64,000 bases of DNA from an uncultured Acidocella sp. (GCF_946222605.1 NZ_CAMIIE010000002.1:1-64000), one strand, 5' to 3'; shown: positions 1 to 9,018, counted from the first letter of the stretch. Notes: generated by a model from the letters alone, not told the origin. Translations and numbers: made by a program.

Positions 1-551
1 GAAGAAGTAGCCTGCTCTGGCAAAGCGTCTTGATTCAACCAATACGGAACCTCAGAACGACTCGAAGGAAAATAAACATATGCACCATCAGAGAAAATCT
101 TCTCTGATCTTGCATCGTTAACTGAGAATTCCTTTATATTTTCGTTACCCGAGGACAACCAACTTACTTGATTCGAAAAATCCTGCGAGATACGCTTCTT
201 CATATCTTCTGCATTTAATATTCCAGACTTTTCTTTGAAAAATCTTTGCTCTCCTGCATCGTCAAACCGCAAAAGACTAACGCTGCCAGTTGCCCCCAAT
301 GAAACACTAGGGCCACCAACAACACGAAACCAATTTCGTCCTTGCCCTGCGAAAGTTAATAAATTGGTGTAGTGAACGGCGGCAGCCTCAAAAAGCGCAT
401 CCGCTACAGTCGAGAGGAAATTGGTCTTACCACCCCCATTTCCTCCAACAAGAATAAGCGGTTTTGGCAATCCCTGATCCGTAAAATCGAGAGTCAAATT
501 TAACGAACGAATTGAGCCGCTGTTCTCAATAAATGCCTGCTTTAAGTACAT
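1..551 (-). CDS. AAA family ATPase, N-terminal part (cut by window edge)
   Basis: The first 183 or so codons of a minus-strand gene are present; the rest lies outside the window. The protein starts MYLKQAFIENSGSIRSL and carries a Walker A loop GGNGGGKT near residue 37, set after a short beta-rich N-terminus as in RecF/SbcC/OLD-like ABC-type ATPases. A ribosome site AGGTGAT stands 3 nt before the ATG. The DNA is clearly AT-richer than everything to its right and uses A/T-ending codons, which suggests recent transfer. Genes of this type often belong to phage-defence or DNA-repair modules, but no partner is visible here, so the function is not assigned. Confidence 0.75.
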   Translation of the reverse strand, partial: MYLKQAFIENSGSIRSLNLTLDFTDQGLPKPLILVGGNGGGKTNFLSTVADALFEAAAVHYTNLLTFAGQGRNWFRVVGGPSVSLGATGSVSLLRFDDAGEQRFFKEKSGILNAEDMKKRISQDFSNQVSWLSSGNENIKEFSVNDARSEKIFSDGAYVYFPSSRSEVPYWLNQDALPEQATS

Positions 552-681
552 TACATCACCTAAATATGTATTCGCACTCCATATTACGAGAATAAAACTA
601 AGCTGCCAGTCCCCTCAGGACGCCCCACCTTGCCCCCCGCCCCCAACCCGGCCTAACCTTCCCCACGGGAAAACGCCGCCC

Positions 682-1743
682 ATGGCATGGTCAGTGATGG
701 GGGGGATCAAAAATATGGGGTTGGAGTTGGGGGGGGTGCCGCAGGTGGCGTTATGTGCCACGGCGGGGCTGCTGCCGTTATTGCAGGGTTTGGGCACGGA
801 TGCGGAGCGGGTTTTCGGGCCCTCGGGGATCGATGCCGGGCGGTTGCGGGCGGATAGCGAGGGCGGGCTGGCGCTGGCCTCTTATGTGGAGGTGATGGAG
901 CGCGCGGCGCGGCTCTCCGGCCGGGGGGATTTCGGGTTGCTGTATGGGCGGGATTTTCCGGCCTCCAGCCATGGGCTGGTGGGGGATCTGGCGCTGGCCG
1001 CCCCCAGCATCGGCACCGCCTTGCGGCAGCTGACGGATCTGTTTCCCCTGCACCAGCAGGCCAGCGAGGCGCGGCTGGTGGCCGAAGGCGGGCTGCTGCG
1101 GCTGGAATACCGGATTGTCGATTGGCGGATTTTCGAGCGCCGGCAGGATGCGGAGCTGACGCTGGCGATGTTCCAGAATATTCTGCGCGCCGCCTATGGG
1201 CCGGCCTTCCAGGCGGAGGAGGTGCAGTTCGAGCATCCGGCGCCGGGCGATGCAAGGGCGCATGAGGCGGCGTTCGGGGCGCCGGTGTTTTTCGGGCAGC
1301 GCACGAATGCGATTATTTTCCGGCCCGGGGATTTGTCCCGCCGGATGCCGGGGGCGGATGCGGGGCGGTTCGCGGCACTTTCGGCGCAGGCTTATCTGCG
1401 CCGGCTGCCGCGCAAGCTGGTGCCGCTGGAGGCCAGGGTGTGCGCGGAAATCCGCTCGCGCCTGCCGGAGGGGGCGCCGCCGGTGGCGGAGGTGGCGGAG
1501 GCGCTGGGTCTGGCGCGCTGGACCTTGCAGCGGCGCCTGGCGGAGAGCGGGCTGACCTATGCGCAGGCGGTGCAGGATGTGCGCCGGGCGCTGGCGCAGA
1601 GCTATCTGGCGCAGCCGCATCTGTCCATCTCCGGCGTGGCGCAGCTTTTGGGCTATGCCGAGCTGAGCCCGTTCTCGCGCGCCTGCAAACGCTGGTTTGG
1701 CGCCGCACCCGAACGGATCCGGGCGCGGACGCTGAACCATTGA
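682..1743 (+). CDS. AraC family transcriptional regulator
   Basis: A 353-residue protein with an N-terminal effector-binding domain of the AraC/OruR kind (about residues 25-210) and a C-terminal pair of helix-turn-helix motifs (about 255-350). The second HTH ends with the typical AraC pattern GYAELSPFSRACKRWFGAAP, where a Phe-Ser/Arg-Ala-Phe-like helix is followed by Trp-Phe-Gly. The start is uncertain because ATG codons at 682, 697 and 715 are all in frame and no strong ribosome site favours one. It runs convergently into the NiCoT gene with 3 nt between the stop codons. Its target genes cannot be read from the sequence. Confidence 0.85.
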   Translation: MAWSVMGGIKNMGLELGGVPQVALCATAGLLPLLQGLGTDAERVFGPSGIDAGRLRADSEGGLALASYVEVMERAARLSGRGDFGLLYGRDFPASSHGLVGDLALAAPSIGTALRQLTDLFPLHQQASEARLVAEGGLLRLEYRIVDWRIFERRQDAELTLAMFQNILRAAYGPAFQAEEVQFEHPAPGDARAHEAAFGAPVFFGQRTNAIIFRPGDLSRRMPGADAGRFAALSAQAYLRRLPRKLVPLEARVCAEIRSRLPEGAPPVAEVAEALGLARWTLQRRLAESGLTYAQAVQDVRRALAQSYLAQPHLSISGVAQLLGYAELSPFSRACKRWFGAAPERIRARTLNH

Positions 1744-1746
1744 GGC

Positions 1747-2796
1747 TCAGGGCTGGGCGATGGTGATCTCCATTTCGTCATAGCGCTTGAATTTATAGAC
1801 CAGGGTGGAGACGACCCAGCTGAGCCCGAAAATGCCGATGATGATGTAGCCGATGGCGCCGAACTGGTCGTTCAGCCGGGCGATGGCGTTCCAGAACCAG
1901 CCGCCGAGGGCGAATTCCGCGGCGATGAGGCCCAGCCCCTCGATGCCGCCGATGACCAGCGCCACCAAGGCGGAGACCAAAGTGATGGTGAGGTTGTAAT
2001 AGAGCTTGCGCACCGGCTTGACGAAGGCCCAGCCATAGGCGCCGAGCATCAGGATGCCGTCAGTGGTGTCGATGAGGGACATGCCGGCGGCAAAGAGCAG
2101 CGGGAAGGTGAGCAGCGGCCAGAGCGACATGCCGTGCAGCGCCTGGGTGGAGGCGATGCCGAGCAGGGTGACCTCGGTGGCGGTGTCAAACCCCAGCCCG
2201 AACAGGAAGCCCAGCGCCAGCATGTGCCAGCTGCGGCTGACCAGCCTGAAGAGCGGCCGGAACAGGCGGGCAAGCAGGCCGCGCTGGTTGAGCAGCAGGT
2301 CAAAATCCTCCTCCACATAGGCGCCGCCGCGGCGGACATGGCGGAAGCTGCGATAGACGGCGCGCGCGATGAGCAGGTTCATCAGCGCGATCAGCAGCAG
2401 GAAGAAGCTGGAGACCAGCGTGCCGATGGTGCCGGCGATGGCGTTGTAATTATTGAAACTGTCGGCGAGGGTGACAGTCATTGCCGCGATCACGACGACG
2501 CCGATGAGCAGCACGGCGGAATGGCCGATGGAGAAGCAGAAGCCGACGCCGACCGGGCGTTGGCCCTGCTGCATCAGCTTGCGGGTGACATTGTCGATGG
2601 CGGCGATATGGTCGGCATCCACGGCGTGGCGCAGGCCGAAGATATAGGCCAGCAGGGCGGTGCCGAGCAGCACCGGGTTATGGTGGAAGGAGAGCAGCGC
2701 CCAGAGCCAGGCGCCGATATTGAGGGCGAAGAGAAAGAGATAGATCCCGATCACCTTGGCGCGCAGGCCGGATGCGGGGGCGAATAAAGACAGCAT
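1747..2796 (-). CDS. NiCoT family nickel/cobalt transporter, probably cobalt import
   Basis: A 349-residue multi-pass inner-membrane protein. The family signature RHAVDADHIAAIDN is present near residue 56, with the His-X4-Asp-His metal ligands of HoxN/NixA/NicT permeases in the second transmembrane helix. A second conserved segment, GLGFDTATEV, occurs near residue 200. The leader, on the same strand, holds a cobalamin riboswitch. This argues that the physiological substrate is cobalt for B12 synthesis, with expression shut off when cobalamin is plentiful. No other B12 genes are nearby. Confidence 0.9.
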   Translation of the reverse strand: MLSLFAPASGLRAKVIGIYLFLFALNIGAWLWALLSFHHNPVLLGTALLAYIFGLRHAVDADHIAAIDNVTRKLMQQGQRPVGVGFCFSIGHSAVLLIGVVVIAAMTVTLADSFNNYNAIAGTIGTLVSSFFLLLIALMNLLIARAVYRSFRHVRRGGAYVEEDFDLLLNQRGLLARLFRPLFRLVSRSWHMLALGFLFGLGFDTATEVTLLGIASTQALHGMSLWPLLTFPLLFAAGMSLIDTTDGILMLGAYGWAFVKPVRKLYYNLTITLVSALVALVIGGIEGLGLIAAEFALGGWFWNAIARLNDQFGAIGYIIIGIFGLSWVVSTLVYKFKRYDEMEITIAQP

Positions 2797-2892
2797 GGTT
2801 TGCCTCGTTCAACAGCGTTGCCACCGCGAACAAGGCGGGCCCGGCAAAAGACCCTCCCACCAGGACACCCCGCCCGATGCGTTCACGCTGAC

Positions 2893-3065
2893 GCTCTCGA
2901 TGGCAGGTCTCCTGGCTCACGCGTCTTTGCCGGGTGCGCCGCCTTCCCGGTTTCCCAGTGGCATATGGCGCGCGGCTCTGCGCTTACAGTTGCGGGGACA
3001 GCCGGGGATTTTCACCCGCGTTCCCTTTTCATCCTCCGGGGAGGAACCATCGCCGCCAGGGTAAC
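2893..3065 (-). promoter_or_regulatory. Cobalamin (B12) riboswitch
   Basis: Read on the minus strand, the order of conserved blocks is: a GGTTCC-like 5' segment, GGGAA near 3021-3025, GGGTGAAAATCCCCGGC, the core CCCGCAACTGTAAGCG (about 2981-2998), GCCACTGGG (2954-2962), and the B12 box GAGCCAGGAGACCTGCCAT (about 2901-2919). This is the complete core of the AdoCbl riboswitch. It lies about 100 nt upstream of the NiCoT start codon on the same strand, so it should control cobalt uptake. Confidence 0.95.
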
Positions 3066-3096
3066 GCGGTTGCGCCGGGGTGGGAAGGTGGGGGGC

Positions 3097-3852
3097 TCAG
3101 CCGGGGGCGATTTCGATGAGATGGCCGTCAGGGTCGCGCTGCAAGGCGGGGTGGGGGCCTTTGAAGACCAGCCGGTCGGCGGCGAGGTCGGCCGGGTGCG
3201 GCGGCGGGAAGGGGGCGACTTGGCTGTAGGCGAGCAGCTCCACCCCCGGCCCCTCGGCGCCGCGCAAGGTGAGGATGCGCGCGGTGGCGCCGGGCACGCC
3301 ATCCAGCCGCGCCTGCTCGGGGCCCTGGTTAAGCTGTTCGGCCTGCAGATGCAGGCCGAGCGCGGCATAAACCGGCAAGGCGGCGTCCGGCCGGGTGGCG
3401 ACGATGCCGGAATGGTCGTAGCCGGGCGGGGCGTCGCGTTGCAGATATTCCAGCGGGTGCCCGTCCGGGTCGCGGAATTTCCAGGCGATCACGCCGCCGG
3501 ATTCGGGTGGCAGCCGCACCGGGCCGCCTTGCGAAATGGGCCGCGCGCCGGCGGAAAGGGCCCGGGTGGCGGCGGCGTGGATATCGGGCGTGAGCAGCGC
3601 GATATGCTGGAACAGGCTGGCATTGCCGGGGGCGTTGGCGGGGTAGCCCGCGCCGACCGGCAGGCAGGCGGTGAGATCCAGCGTCTGCGCGCCCAGGCGC
3701 AGGCGCTGGCGGCGCACCGCCGCCACGCCGAGCAGGCTGGCGAGCGGCAGATCCGCCTCCGCGCTTCCTTCCGGCGCGAAGCCCAGCGCGATGTAGAAGG
3801 CGCGGAGACGGTCGAGATCCGAGACATTGCGGGCGACGCGCAGCAGGCTCAT
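3097..3852 (-). CDS. VOC family protein with two glyoxalase-like modules
   Basis: A 251-residue protein with two vicinal-oxygen-chelate units. The first (about 1-140) begins with a beta-alpha-beta segment around VSDLDRLRAFYIALGF and ends with WKFRDPDGHPLEYLQ. The second, more degenerate, ends with ALQRDPDGHLIEIAP. The paired D-P-D-G-H-x-(L/I)-E endings are typical of the glyoxalase/dioxygenase fold, where the Glu can be a metal ligand. It overlaps the SMP-30 gene by 4 nt and is the last gene of the seven-gene operon. The substrate is unknown; a role on a sugar-derived lactone or keto acid is only suggested by the neighbours. Confidence 0.8.
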   Translation of the reverse strand: MSLLRVARNVSDLDRLRAFYIALGFAPEGSAEADLPLASLLGVAAVRRQRLRLGAQTLDLTACLPVGAGYPANAPGNASLFQHIALLTPDIHAAATRALSAGARPISQGGPVRLPPESGGVIAWKFRDPDGHPLEYLQRDAPPGYDHSGIVATRPDAALPVYAALGLHLQAEQLNQGPEQARLDGVPGATARILTLRGAEGPGVELLAYSQVAPFPPPHPADLAADRLVFKGPHPALQRDPDGHLIEIAPG

Positions 3853-4739
3853 GCGACGCCTCTGCTATTGGTGTGGATGGCGAGCAGCCTGGTGCCGGCG
3901 CAGATGAACAGGCGCGACAGGTTGCGGCCGCCGAAGCAGAGATTGGACACGGTGTCGCCGATGACGATCTTGCCCAGCACGTCGCCCGCGGGCGAGAGGC
4001 AATGCACGCCATCGCCGGCGCTGCACCAGAGATTGCCGTCGACATCGCATTTGATGCCGTCCGCATAGCCGGGGCTGATCCGCGCGAAGATGCGGCCATT
4101 GGAGAGTTTGCCGTCCTGCAAATCGAAAACCCGGATATGGCGGTCTGTGTGCGGGTCGAACTGGTCGCCGGTTTCGGTGACGTAGAGGCGGGTTTCGTCC
4201 GGCGAGAAGGCGAGCCCGTTGGGGCCGGTGAAATCGTCCGAGGCGATGCTGAGCTGGCCGTTCGCATCCAGCCGGTAGAGGGCGGGCGGGCGTTCGGGGG
4301 CCTGCTTGCCGCCTTCGTAATCGGTCATGATGCCATAGACCGGATCGCTGAACCAGATCGCGCCGGTGCTGCGCTGGAGGGTGACATCGTTCGGTGCATT
4401 CAGCCGTTTGCCGTCATATTGATCGGCAAGGATGCTGGTGCGGCCATCACGTTCGCGCCTGGTGATGGCGCGGCCGTGATGCAGGCAGGAGATCAGCCGA
4501 CCTTCATTGTCGCGCGCATGGCCGTTGGCGAAATCCGAGGGGTATTGGTAGGTGGTGACAACATTATCGCACCAGCGCAGCACGCGGTTATTGGGAATGT
4601 CCGAAAACAGCAGCAATTCCTGATCCGCGAACCAGACCGGGCCTTCGAGCCAGCGGCAGCCATCCGCCAAAGTTTCGAGCTGGGCGTTGCCGAGGATGAG
4701 ATGGTTGAAACGCTGGTCCTGGATGTCGTACAGGCTCAC
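3849..4739 (-). CDS. SMP-30/gluconolactonase/LRE family protein
   Basis: A six-bladed beta-propeller of the SMP-30 family, 296 residues when started at the GTG that overlaps the stop of the cupin gene (GTGA). Upstream codons in this frame are the shadow of the cupin gene. Family landmarks are EGPVWF near the N-terminus (metal-ligand Glu), APNDV, GPNGLAFSPDE and ADGIKCDVDGNLW (metal-ligand Asp). The family hydrolyses aldonolactones, or is related to such enzymes. Next to a glucose-dehydrogenase-like SDR and a GMC oxidoreductase, it fits lactone opening after sugar oxidation. Confidence 0.85.
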   Translation of the reverse strand: MSLYDIQDQRFNHLILGNAQLETLADGCRWLEGPVWFADQELLLFSDIPNNRVLRWCDNVVTTYQYPSDFANGHARDNEGRLISCLHHGRAITRRERDGRTSILADQYDGKRLNAPNDVTLQRSTGAIWFSDPVYGIMTDYEGGKQAPERPPALYRLDANGQLSIASDDFTGPNGLAFSPDETRLYVTETGDQFDPHTDRHIRVFDLQDGKLSNGRIFARISPGYADGIKCDVDGNLWCSAGDGVHCLSPAGDVLGKIVIGDTVSNLCFGGRNLSRLFICAGTRLLAIHTNSRGVA

Positions 4740-5164
4740 TTGAAATGTCCCGGTTGTTTTTGCGGCTTGGCGTCGATCTGCACGCACATCAGCACGCAGG
4801 GCACATCGCCGATGGTGCCGGAGCGGTGGCCGCGCTTGTTGTTCCAGTCCCGGCAATTCTGGTCTTCGCCGAATTGCACATCGCCGGGGCCGAATTCGCG
4901 GCGCGTGCCGTCCATCGCTTCCACCCACCAGCGCCCGGAGATCGGTACGATCCATTGCGGCTTGGGGTTTTCATGCCATTCGCCGATCCAGCCCACCGGC
5001 TGCTCGGTGAAGACGATGCTGCTCTGGCCGGTGAAGAGCTTGTTGTTCCATTGCGGGTCGGCATCGCCCACCCCTTCGAAGGTGAAATTCTCCAGCACGG
5101 CCTGGGAGAAATGGCTGATGCCATCGGCATCCGTCCAGAGATGCCAGTAGGGAACATGCGGCAT
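4736..5164 (-). CDS. Cupin-domain protein
   Basis: A small 142-residue protein predicted to form one cupin barrel. It contains the conserved pattern WIVPISGRWWVEAMDGTRREFGPGDV, matching the G-x-D/G-E/D-x6-G turn of cupin motif 1-2. An earlier His-rich segment, GEWHENPKPQW, may supply metal ligands. A ribosome site AGGAG lies just upstream of the ATG. It sits between DoxX and SMP-30 genes, 11 nt downstream of doxX. Cupins of this size are often isomerases, dioxygenases or binding proteins; the reaction here cannot be stated. Confidence 0.75.
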   Translation of the reverse strand: MPHVPYWHLWTDADGISHFSQAVLENFTFEGVGDADPQWNNKLFTGQSSIVFTEQPVGWIGEWHENPKPQWIVPISGRWWVEAMDGTRREFGPGDVQFGEDQNCRDWNNKRGHRSGTIGDVPCVLMCVQIDAKPQKQPGHFK

Positions 5165-5175
5165 GATCGCTCCTT

Positions 5176-5637
5176 TCAGGGAGATGGCGGGGCGCTGTAG
5201 GGCGCGTTGGAGAGAGGATGGGTGGCAACTTGGCCGAGGCCGAGCGGGCTGGCGCTGATCACCAGCAGGCCCAGCCCGCCGGCGAGGCAGAGATTTTTGA
5301 AAAAATCCCAGAAATGCTGGCGGCCATCGCCGGCATCGCGCCAGAAATGCGGATATTTCCAGAAGGGATGGAAGAGGATGGCGGTGACGACGCAGAAGCC
5401 GGCCAGGATGAAGGCGGCCAGCCGGTCATGCCAGCCGAAGACGATGCAGAGCGGGGTGAGCGCCTCGATGGCGATGGCGACCACCATCAAGGCTTCGGGA
5501 CAGGGCAAGGGCTCGGTTTCCTCCTGCGCCATCGCCTCCTGCCAATGCACGATCTTATCGTAGGCGGAGAGCGGGAACATGCAGACCAGCAGCAGCCGGG
5601 CGAGAAGATCGGGAGCGGTGTGCAGCAGGAAATTCAT
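5176..5637 (-). CDS. DoxX family membrane protein
   Basis: A 153-residue protein with four predicted transmembrane segments and the DoxX-type opening in which an N-terminal helix (LLARLLLVCMFPLSAYDKIVHW) is followed by a Lys- and Asp-containing turn. A second conserved segment is AAFILAGFCVVTAILFHPFW. DoxX proteins are small quinone-reactive or accessory subunits of membrane oxidoreductases. It overlaps the upstream GMC oxidoreductase gene by 4 nt. It could therefore help pass electrons from the GMC enzyme to the respiratory chain, which is an inference from position. Confidence 0.85.
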   Translation of the reverse strand: MNFLLHTAPDLLARLLLVCMFPLSAYDKIVHWQEAMAQEETEPLPCPEALMVVAIAIEALTPLCIVFGWHDRLAAFILAGFCVVTAILFHPFWKYPHFWRDAGDGRQHFWDFFKNLCLAGGLGLLVISASPLGLGQVATHPLSNAPYSAPPSP

Positions 5638-7187
5638 GCCAGACGCGCCTCGACATGGGCGGCGACGCGCAGCGCGTTGGCGATGATGGTCAAGGTCGGG
5701 TTCACCGCGCCGATAGAGGGGAAGCAGCTGGCATCGGTGACATAGAGATTATCCAGCTCATGCGCCTTGCAATTAATGTCCAGCACGGAGCTTGCGGGAT
5801 CTGTGCCAAAGCGCATGGTGCCGGCCTGGTGCGAGGTGGCTTCCAGCCCCATCGGCAAAGAGAAATAGGCCAGACGCTCCGCGCCCCATTTATAGCTCCT
5901 GCTCAAGACGCGCTTTAATTCCTGGCGCAGGCGGCGATGCTCATTGGCGTTGGTTTCGGTGAAATCCAGCTGCACCTTGCCGTTTTTGTAGGCGATGCGG
6001 TTTTCCGGCTTCGGGATATCCTCGCTGGAGAGCCAGAAATCGATGGCGTGGCGGGCCATCCAGTCGAAGGGGAGCTTCGGCAGCCAATGCAGCCAGGAGG
6101 GCACGGCCTCGCCGAGAATCTGCCCGGTATGGACCTTCGCGCACATCTGCACCAGCCCGAGCGGCGATGGCATCTCCGGCGTGCCGAAATAGAAATCCGA
6201 CAGGCCCAGCGTTTTCTGGAACACATCGTCATTCGGGGTGCGCATCAGCGCCATCAGGATCGATTGGTTATGGCGCATATAATTGCGCCCGACCTGATCC
6301 GAACGGTTGGCGAGCCCGTTGGGATGCGCATCGCTGAAGGAGCGCAGGAATAAAAGTGCCGAGGAGAGCGCGCCGCAGGCGACGACGACGATATCGGCGC
6401 TGAGCTGATAGATTTCGCCATCCTGCTCGACCTCGACGGTGCTGATGGCGCGGCCATTCGCGCTGGCGTGCAGGCGCCTTACGTAGGTCTTGGTGCGCAG
6501 CTCAAGATTTGGGAATTTCGCCAGAGCCGGGTCGACGCACATCACCTGCGCATCCGCCTTGCCGTTGAGCAGGCAGGGGAAACCATCGAAGGCATCGCAG
6601 CGTATGCACACGCTCTCGGGCGTTGGCCGTCCATGCGCCTCGGTCAGTTTGACGCCGAGCGGCATATGGAATGGGTGCAGGTTTTGCCTGGAGAGACGCG
6701 CGGCAATGTCGCCGATCACCGGCTCGTGCGAGACCGGCGGATGCGGGAAGGCGCCCCGCGGCGGCTCGGTCGGGTCCTCGCCGGCCTGGCCGTGAACGCT
6801 GAACAAGGCCTCCGCCTCGTCATACCAGGGGGCGAAATCCTGATAGCTCAGCGGCCAGGCAGGGGATGGGCCATCCTCATGCTGGAGCAGGCCGAAATCG
6901 CGCTCACGCAGGCGGAACAGCGCGGCGCCATAGACCTTGGAATTGCCGCCGACGAAATAGTGCAGGCCGGGATGGAAGATTTTGCCGTGCTTGTCCCGCC
7001 AATCCTCCCGCGCCTGGTAGGCGCCTTGCATGAACACGGTTTTCGCATCCCAGTTGGCGCGCGCGCGCGGCAGGTAATCGCCGCGCTCCAGCATCAGGAT
7101 TTTCTTGCCGGTGCGCGCCAGGCGCTGCGCGAAGCTGGCCCCGCCCGGCCCGCTGCCGATGACGATGACATCGTGATGCTCAGCCAT
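5634..7187 (-). CDS. GMC family FAD-dependent oxidoreductase
   Basis: A 517-residue GMC flavoprotein. The N-terminal dinucleotide fold reads GSGPGGASFAQRLA (residues 11-24) with the FAD-ribose Glu at ERGDY. The C-terminal active site shows SHQAGTMRFG and the closing NPTLTIIANALR, giving the expected His and Asn. A cysteine group C194-x2-C197-x7-C205 and C217 lies in the middle. Bacterial membrane sugar dehydrogenases of this family can hold an Fe-S cluster in such a region, so an Fe-S cofactor is possible but not shown. It probably oxidises a sugar or polyol together with DoxX. Confidence 0.88.
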   Translation of the reverse strand: MAEHHDVIVIGSGPGGASFAQRLARTGKKILMLERGDYLPRARANWDAKTVFMQGAYQAREDWRDKHGKIFHPGLHYFVGGNSKVYGAALFRLRERDFGLLQHEDGPSPAWPLSYQDFAPWYDEAEALFSVHGQAGEDPTEPPRGAFPHPPVSHEPVIGDIAARLSRQNLHPFHMPLGVKLTEAHGRPTPESVCIRCDAFDGFPCLLNGKADAQVMCVDPALAKFPNLELRTKTYVRRLHASANGRAISTVEVEQDGEIYQLSADIVVVACGALSSALLFLRSFSDAHPNGLANRSDQVGRNYMRHNQSILMALMRTPNDDVFQKTLGLSDFYFGTPEMPSPLGLVQMCAKVHTGQILGEAVPSWLHWLPKLPFDWMARHAIDFWLSSEDIPKPENRIAYKNGKVQLDFTETNANEHRRLRQELKRVLSRSYKWGAERLAYFSLPMGLEATSHQAGTMRFGTDPASSVLDINCKAHELDNLYVTDASCFPSIGAVNPTLTIIANALRVAAHVEARLA

Positions 7188-7188
7188 G

Positions 7189-9018
7189 TCAGACCGCCTC
7201 CGACGATTTCACCGGCGCCGCCGCGCCCTCGCCATCGGCGCGCTTGGCCGCCGGGCCGTGGGCGCGGGTGAGGTTGTAGGCGGAGTTGATCAGGCCGATA
7301 TGCGAGAAAGCCTGAGGGAAATTGCCGACCTGGCGCCTGGCCTTGGCATCATATTCCTCCGCCAGCAGCCCGAGATCGTTGCGCAGGGACAGGAGTTTTT
7401 CAAACAGCGCCTCCGCCTCCTCGAAGCGGCCGAGCAGCACGTAATTATCGACCAGCCAGAAGCTGCAGGCGAGGAAGGCGCCTTCATTGCCGGAGAGCCC
7501 GTCCGTCCCGGCTTCGGTGCGGTAGCGCAGCACGAAGCCATCGCTGAGCAGATCTTCCTCGATCGCCTTCACCGTGCCGGCGACGCGCGGATCATCCGCC
7601 GGCAGGAAGCCGGTGAGGGCGATCAGCAACAAGGACGCATCGACCTCCTTGGCGCCGTAATATTGCACGAAGCAATTGCGGGCTGCATCGAAGCCCTTGG
7701 CACAGACCTCCTGGTGAATCGCCTTGCGGATGCGCCGCCATTCGCCGACCGGGCCTTCATGGCCAAATTCCTCGACCAGACGCACCGCGCGGTCGAACGC
7801 GACCCAGGCCATCACCTTGGAATGGGTGAAATGCCGGCGCCCGCCACGCATTTCCCAGATACCGTCATCCGGCTGGTCCCAGATTTTCGCCAGCCGTTCC
7901 AGCAATTCCAGCACGAGATTCCACACGCCCTCTTCCTGCGGCAGATCTTGCTTGCGGGCGAAATAGAGCGCGTCCAGCACCTCGCCATAAATATCGAGCT
8001 GCACTTGGCCGGAGGCGGCGTTGCCGATGCGCACCGGTTTGGAATTTTCATAGCCGGGGAGCCAGTCCAGCTCATATTCATCGAGCCGGCGCGCGCCATC
8101 CAGCCGGTACATGATCTGCAATTGTTCGGCGCTGCCGGCGATCGCGCGTGAGAGCCAATGGCGCCAGCGCTTTGCCTCCTCCACATAGTTGGATTCGAGC
8201 AAGGCGTAGAGCGTCAGCGTTGCATCGCGCAGCCAGCAGAAGCGGTAATCCCAATTGCGCTCGCCGCCCAACTGCTCGGGCAGCGAGGTGGTGACCGCCG
8301 CGACGATCCCGCCGGTTTCAAAATGCGCCAGCGATTTCAGCGTGATCAGCGAACGCTGCACGGCATCGCTATATTTGCCCGCACCGGGGAAGCGCGCGGC
8401 CCAGCCGGTCCAGAAATCCTCTGTCTCGGTCAGCGCCGCCTGCAAATCCACCGGCGGCGGCTCGTCGCGATAGGAGAGCGTCCAGCCCAAGGCGAAATCC
8501 ACGATCTCGCCTTGCTTGACGGTGAAATTCAGCTGGTCGCGAATGGCGCCGTCGGGCGGGCGGACGCTGGCCTGCAGCACCAGCTGGTCCGGCCCGACGA
8601 CGAATTTCAGCCGCCCGTCCCCCAGCCGCGTCACCCAGGGGATGGAGGCGCCGTAATCGAAACGCACGCACAGCGCGGCATTCATCTCGATTTTGCCGGA
8701 AATCCCTTCCACCCGCCGGCAGAGATAAGAGCGCCCTTCCTCACGCGCCATGAAATCGATGAGCTTGGCGCTGCCGCAATCGGTTTCATAGAGCGTCTCC
8801 AGGATCAGCGTCTTGCCCCGGTAGGCGCGGCGGGACCGATGCGCGCCGCTGGGGGCGATGCGCCAACGGCCGTTATTCTCATCGCCCAGCAGAGCCGCGA
8901 AACAGGCCGCGCTGTCGAAGCGCGGCATGCACAGCCAGTCCACCGAACCGTCGCGGCAGACCAGGGCCGCCGTCTCGCCATTGCCGATGACGGCATAATC
9001 CTCGATTTTCGCCGCCAT
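7189..9018 (-). CDS. Glycoside hydrolase family 15 protein (glucoamylase/trehalase-like)
   Basis: A 609-residue cytoplasmic protein of the bacterial GH15 type, with an N-terminal beta-sandwich (about 1-200) that starts IEDYAVIGNGETAALVCRDG and a C-terminal (alpha/alpha)6 barrel. The family hallmark DYRFCWLRD is at residues 258-265. Members hydrolyse alpha-glucosidic bonds in starch fragments or trehalose and release glucose. There is no signal peptide, so the substrate should be intracellular, for example trehalose or glycogen fragments. It lies 4 nt after the SDR gene and 1 nt before the GMC gene. Confidence 0.9.
   Translation of the reverse strand: MAAKIEDYAVIGNGETAALVCRDGSVDWLCMPRFDSAACFAALLGDENNGRWRIAPSGAHRSRRAYRGKTLILETLYETDCGSAKLIDFMAREEGRSYLCRRVEGISGKIEMNAALCVRFDYGASIPWVTRLGDGRLKFVVGPDQLVLQASVRPPDGAIRDQLNFTVKQGEIVDFALGWTLSYRDEPPPVDLQAALTETEDFWTGWAARFPGAGKYSDAVQRSLITLKSLAHFETGGIVAAVTTSLPEQLGGERNWDYRFCWLRDATLTLYALLESNYVEEAKRWRHWLSRAIAGSAEQLQIMYRLDGARRLDEYELDWLPGYENSKPVRIGNAASGQVQLDIYGEVLDALYFARKQDLPQEEGVWNLVLELLERLAKIWDQPDDGIWEMRGGRRHFTHSKVMAWVAFDRAVRLVEEFGHEGPVGEWRRIRKAIHQEVCAKGFDAARNCFVQYYGAKEVDASLLLIALTGFLPADDPRVAGTVKAIEEDLLSDGFVLRYRTEAGTDGLSGNEGAFLACSFWLVDNYVLLGRFEEAEALFEKLLSLRNDLGLLAEEYDAKARRQVGNFPQAFSHIGLINSAYNLTRAHGPAAKRADGEGAAAPVKSSEAV

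Noticed and set aside
4740..4955. N-terminal extension of the SMP-30 protein to 368 residues
   Set aside because: This part overlaps the cupin gene in another frame and is rich in Arg; the GTG at 4739 gives the normal family length.
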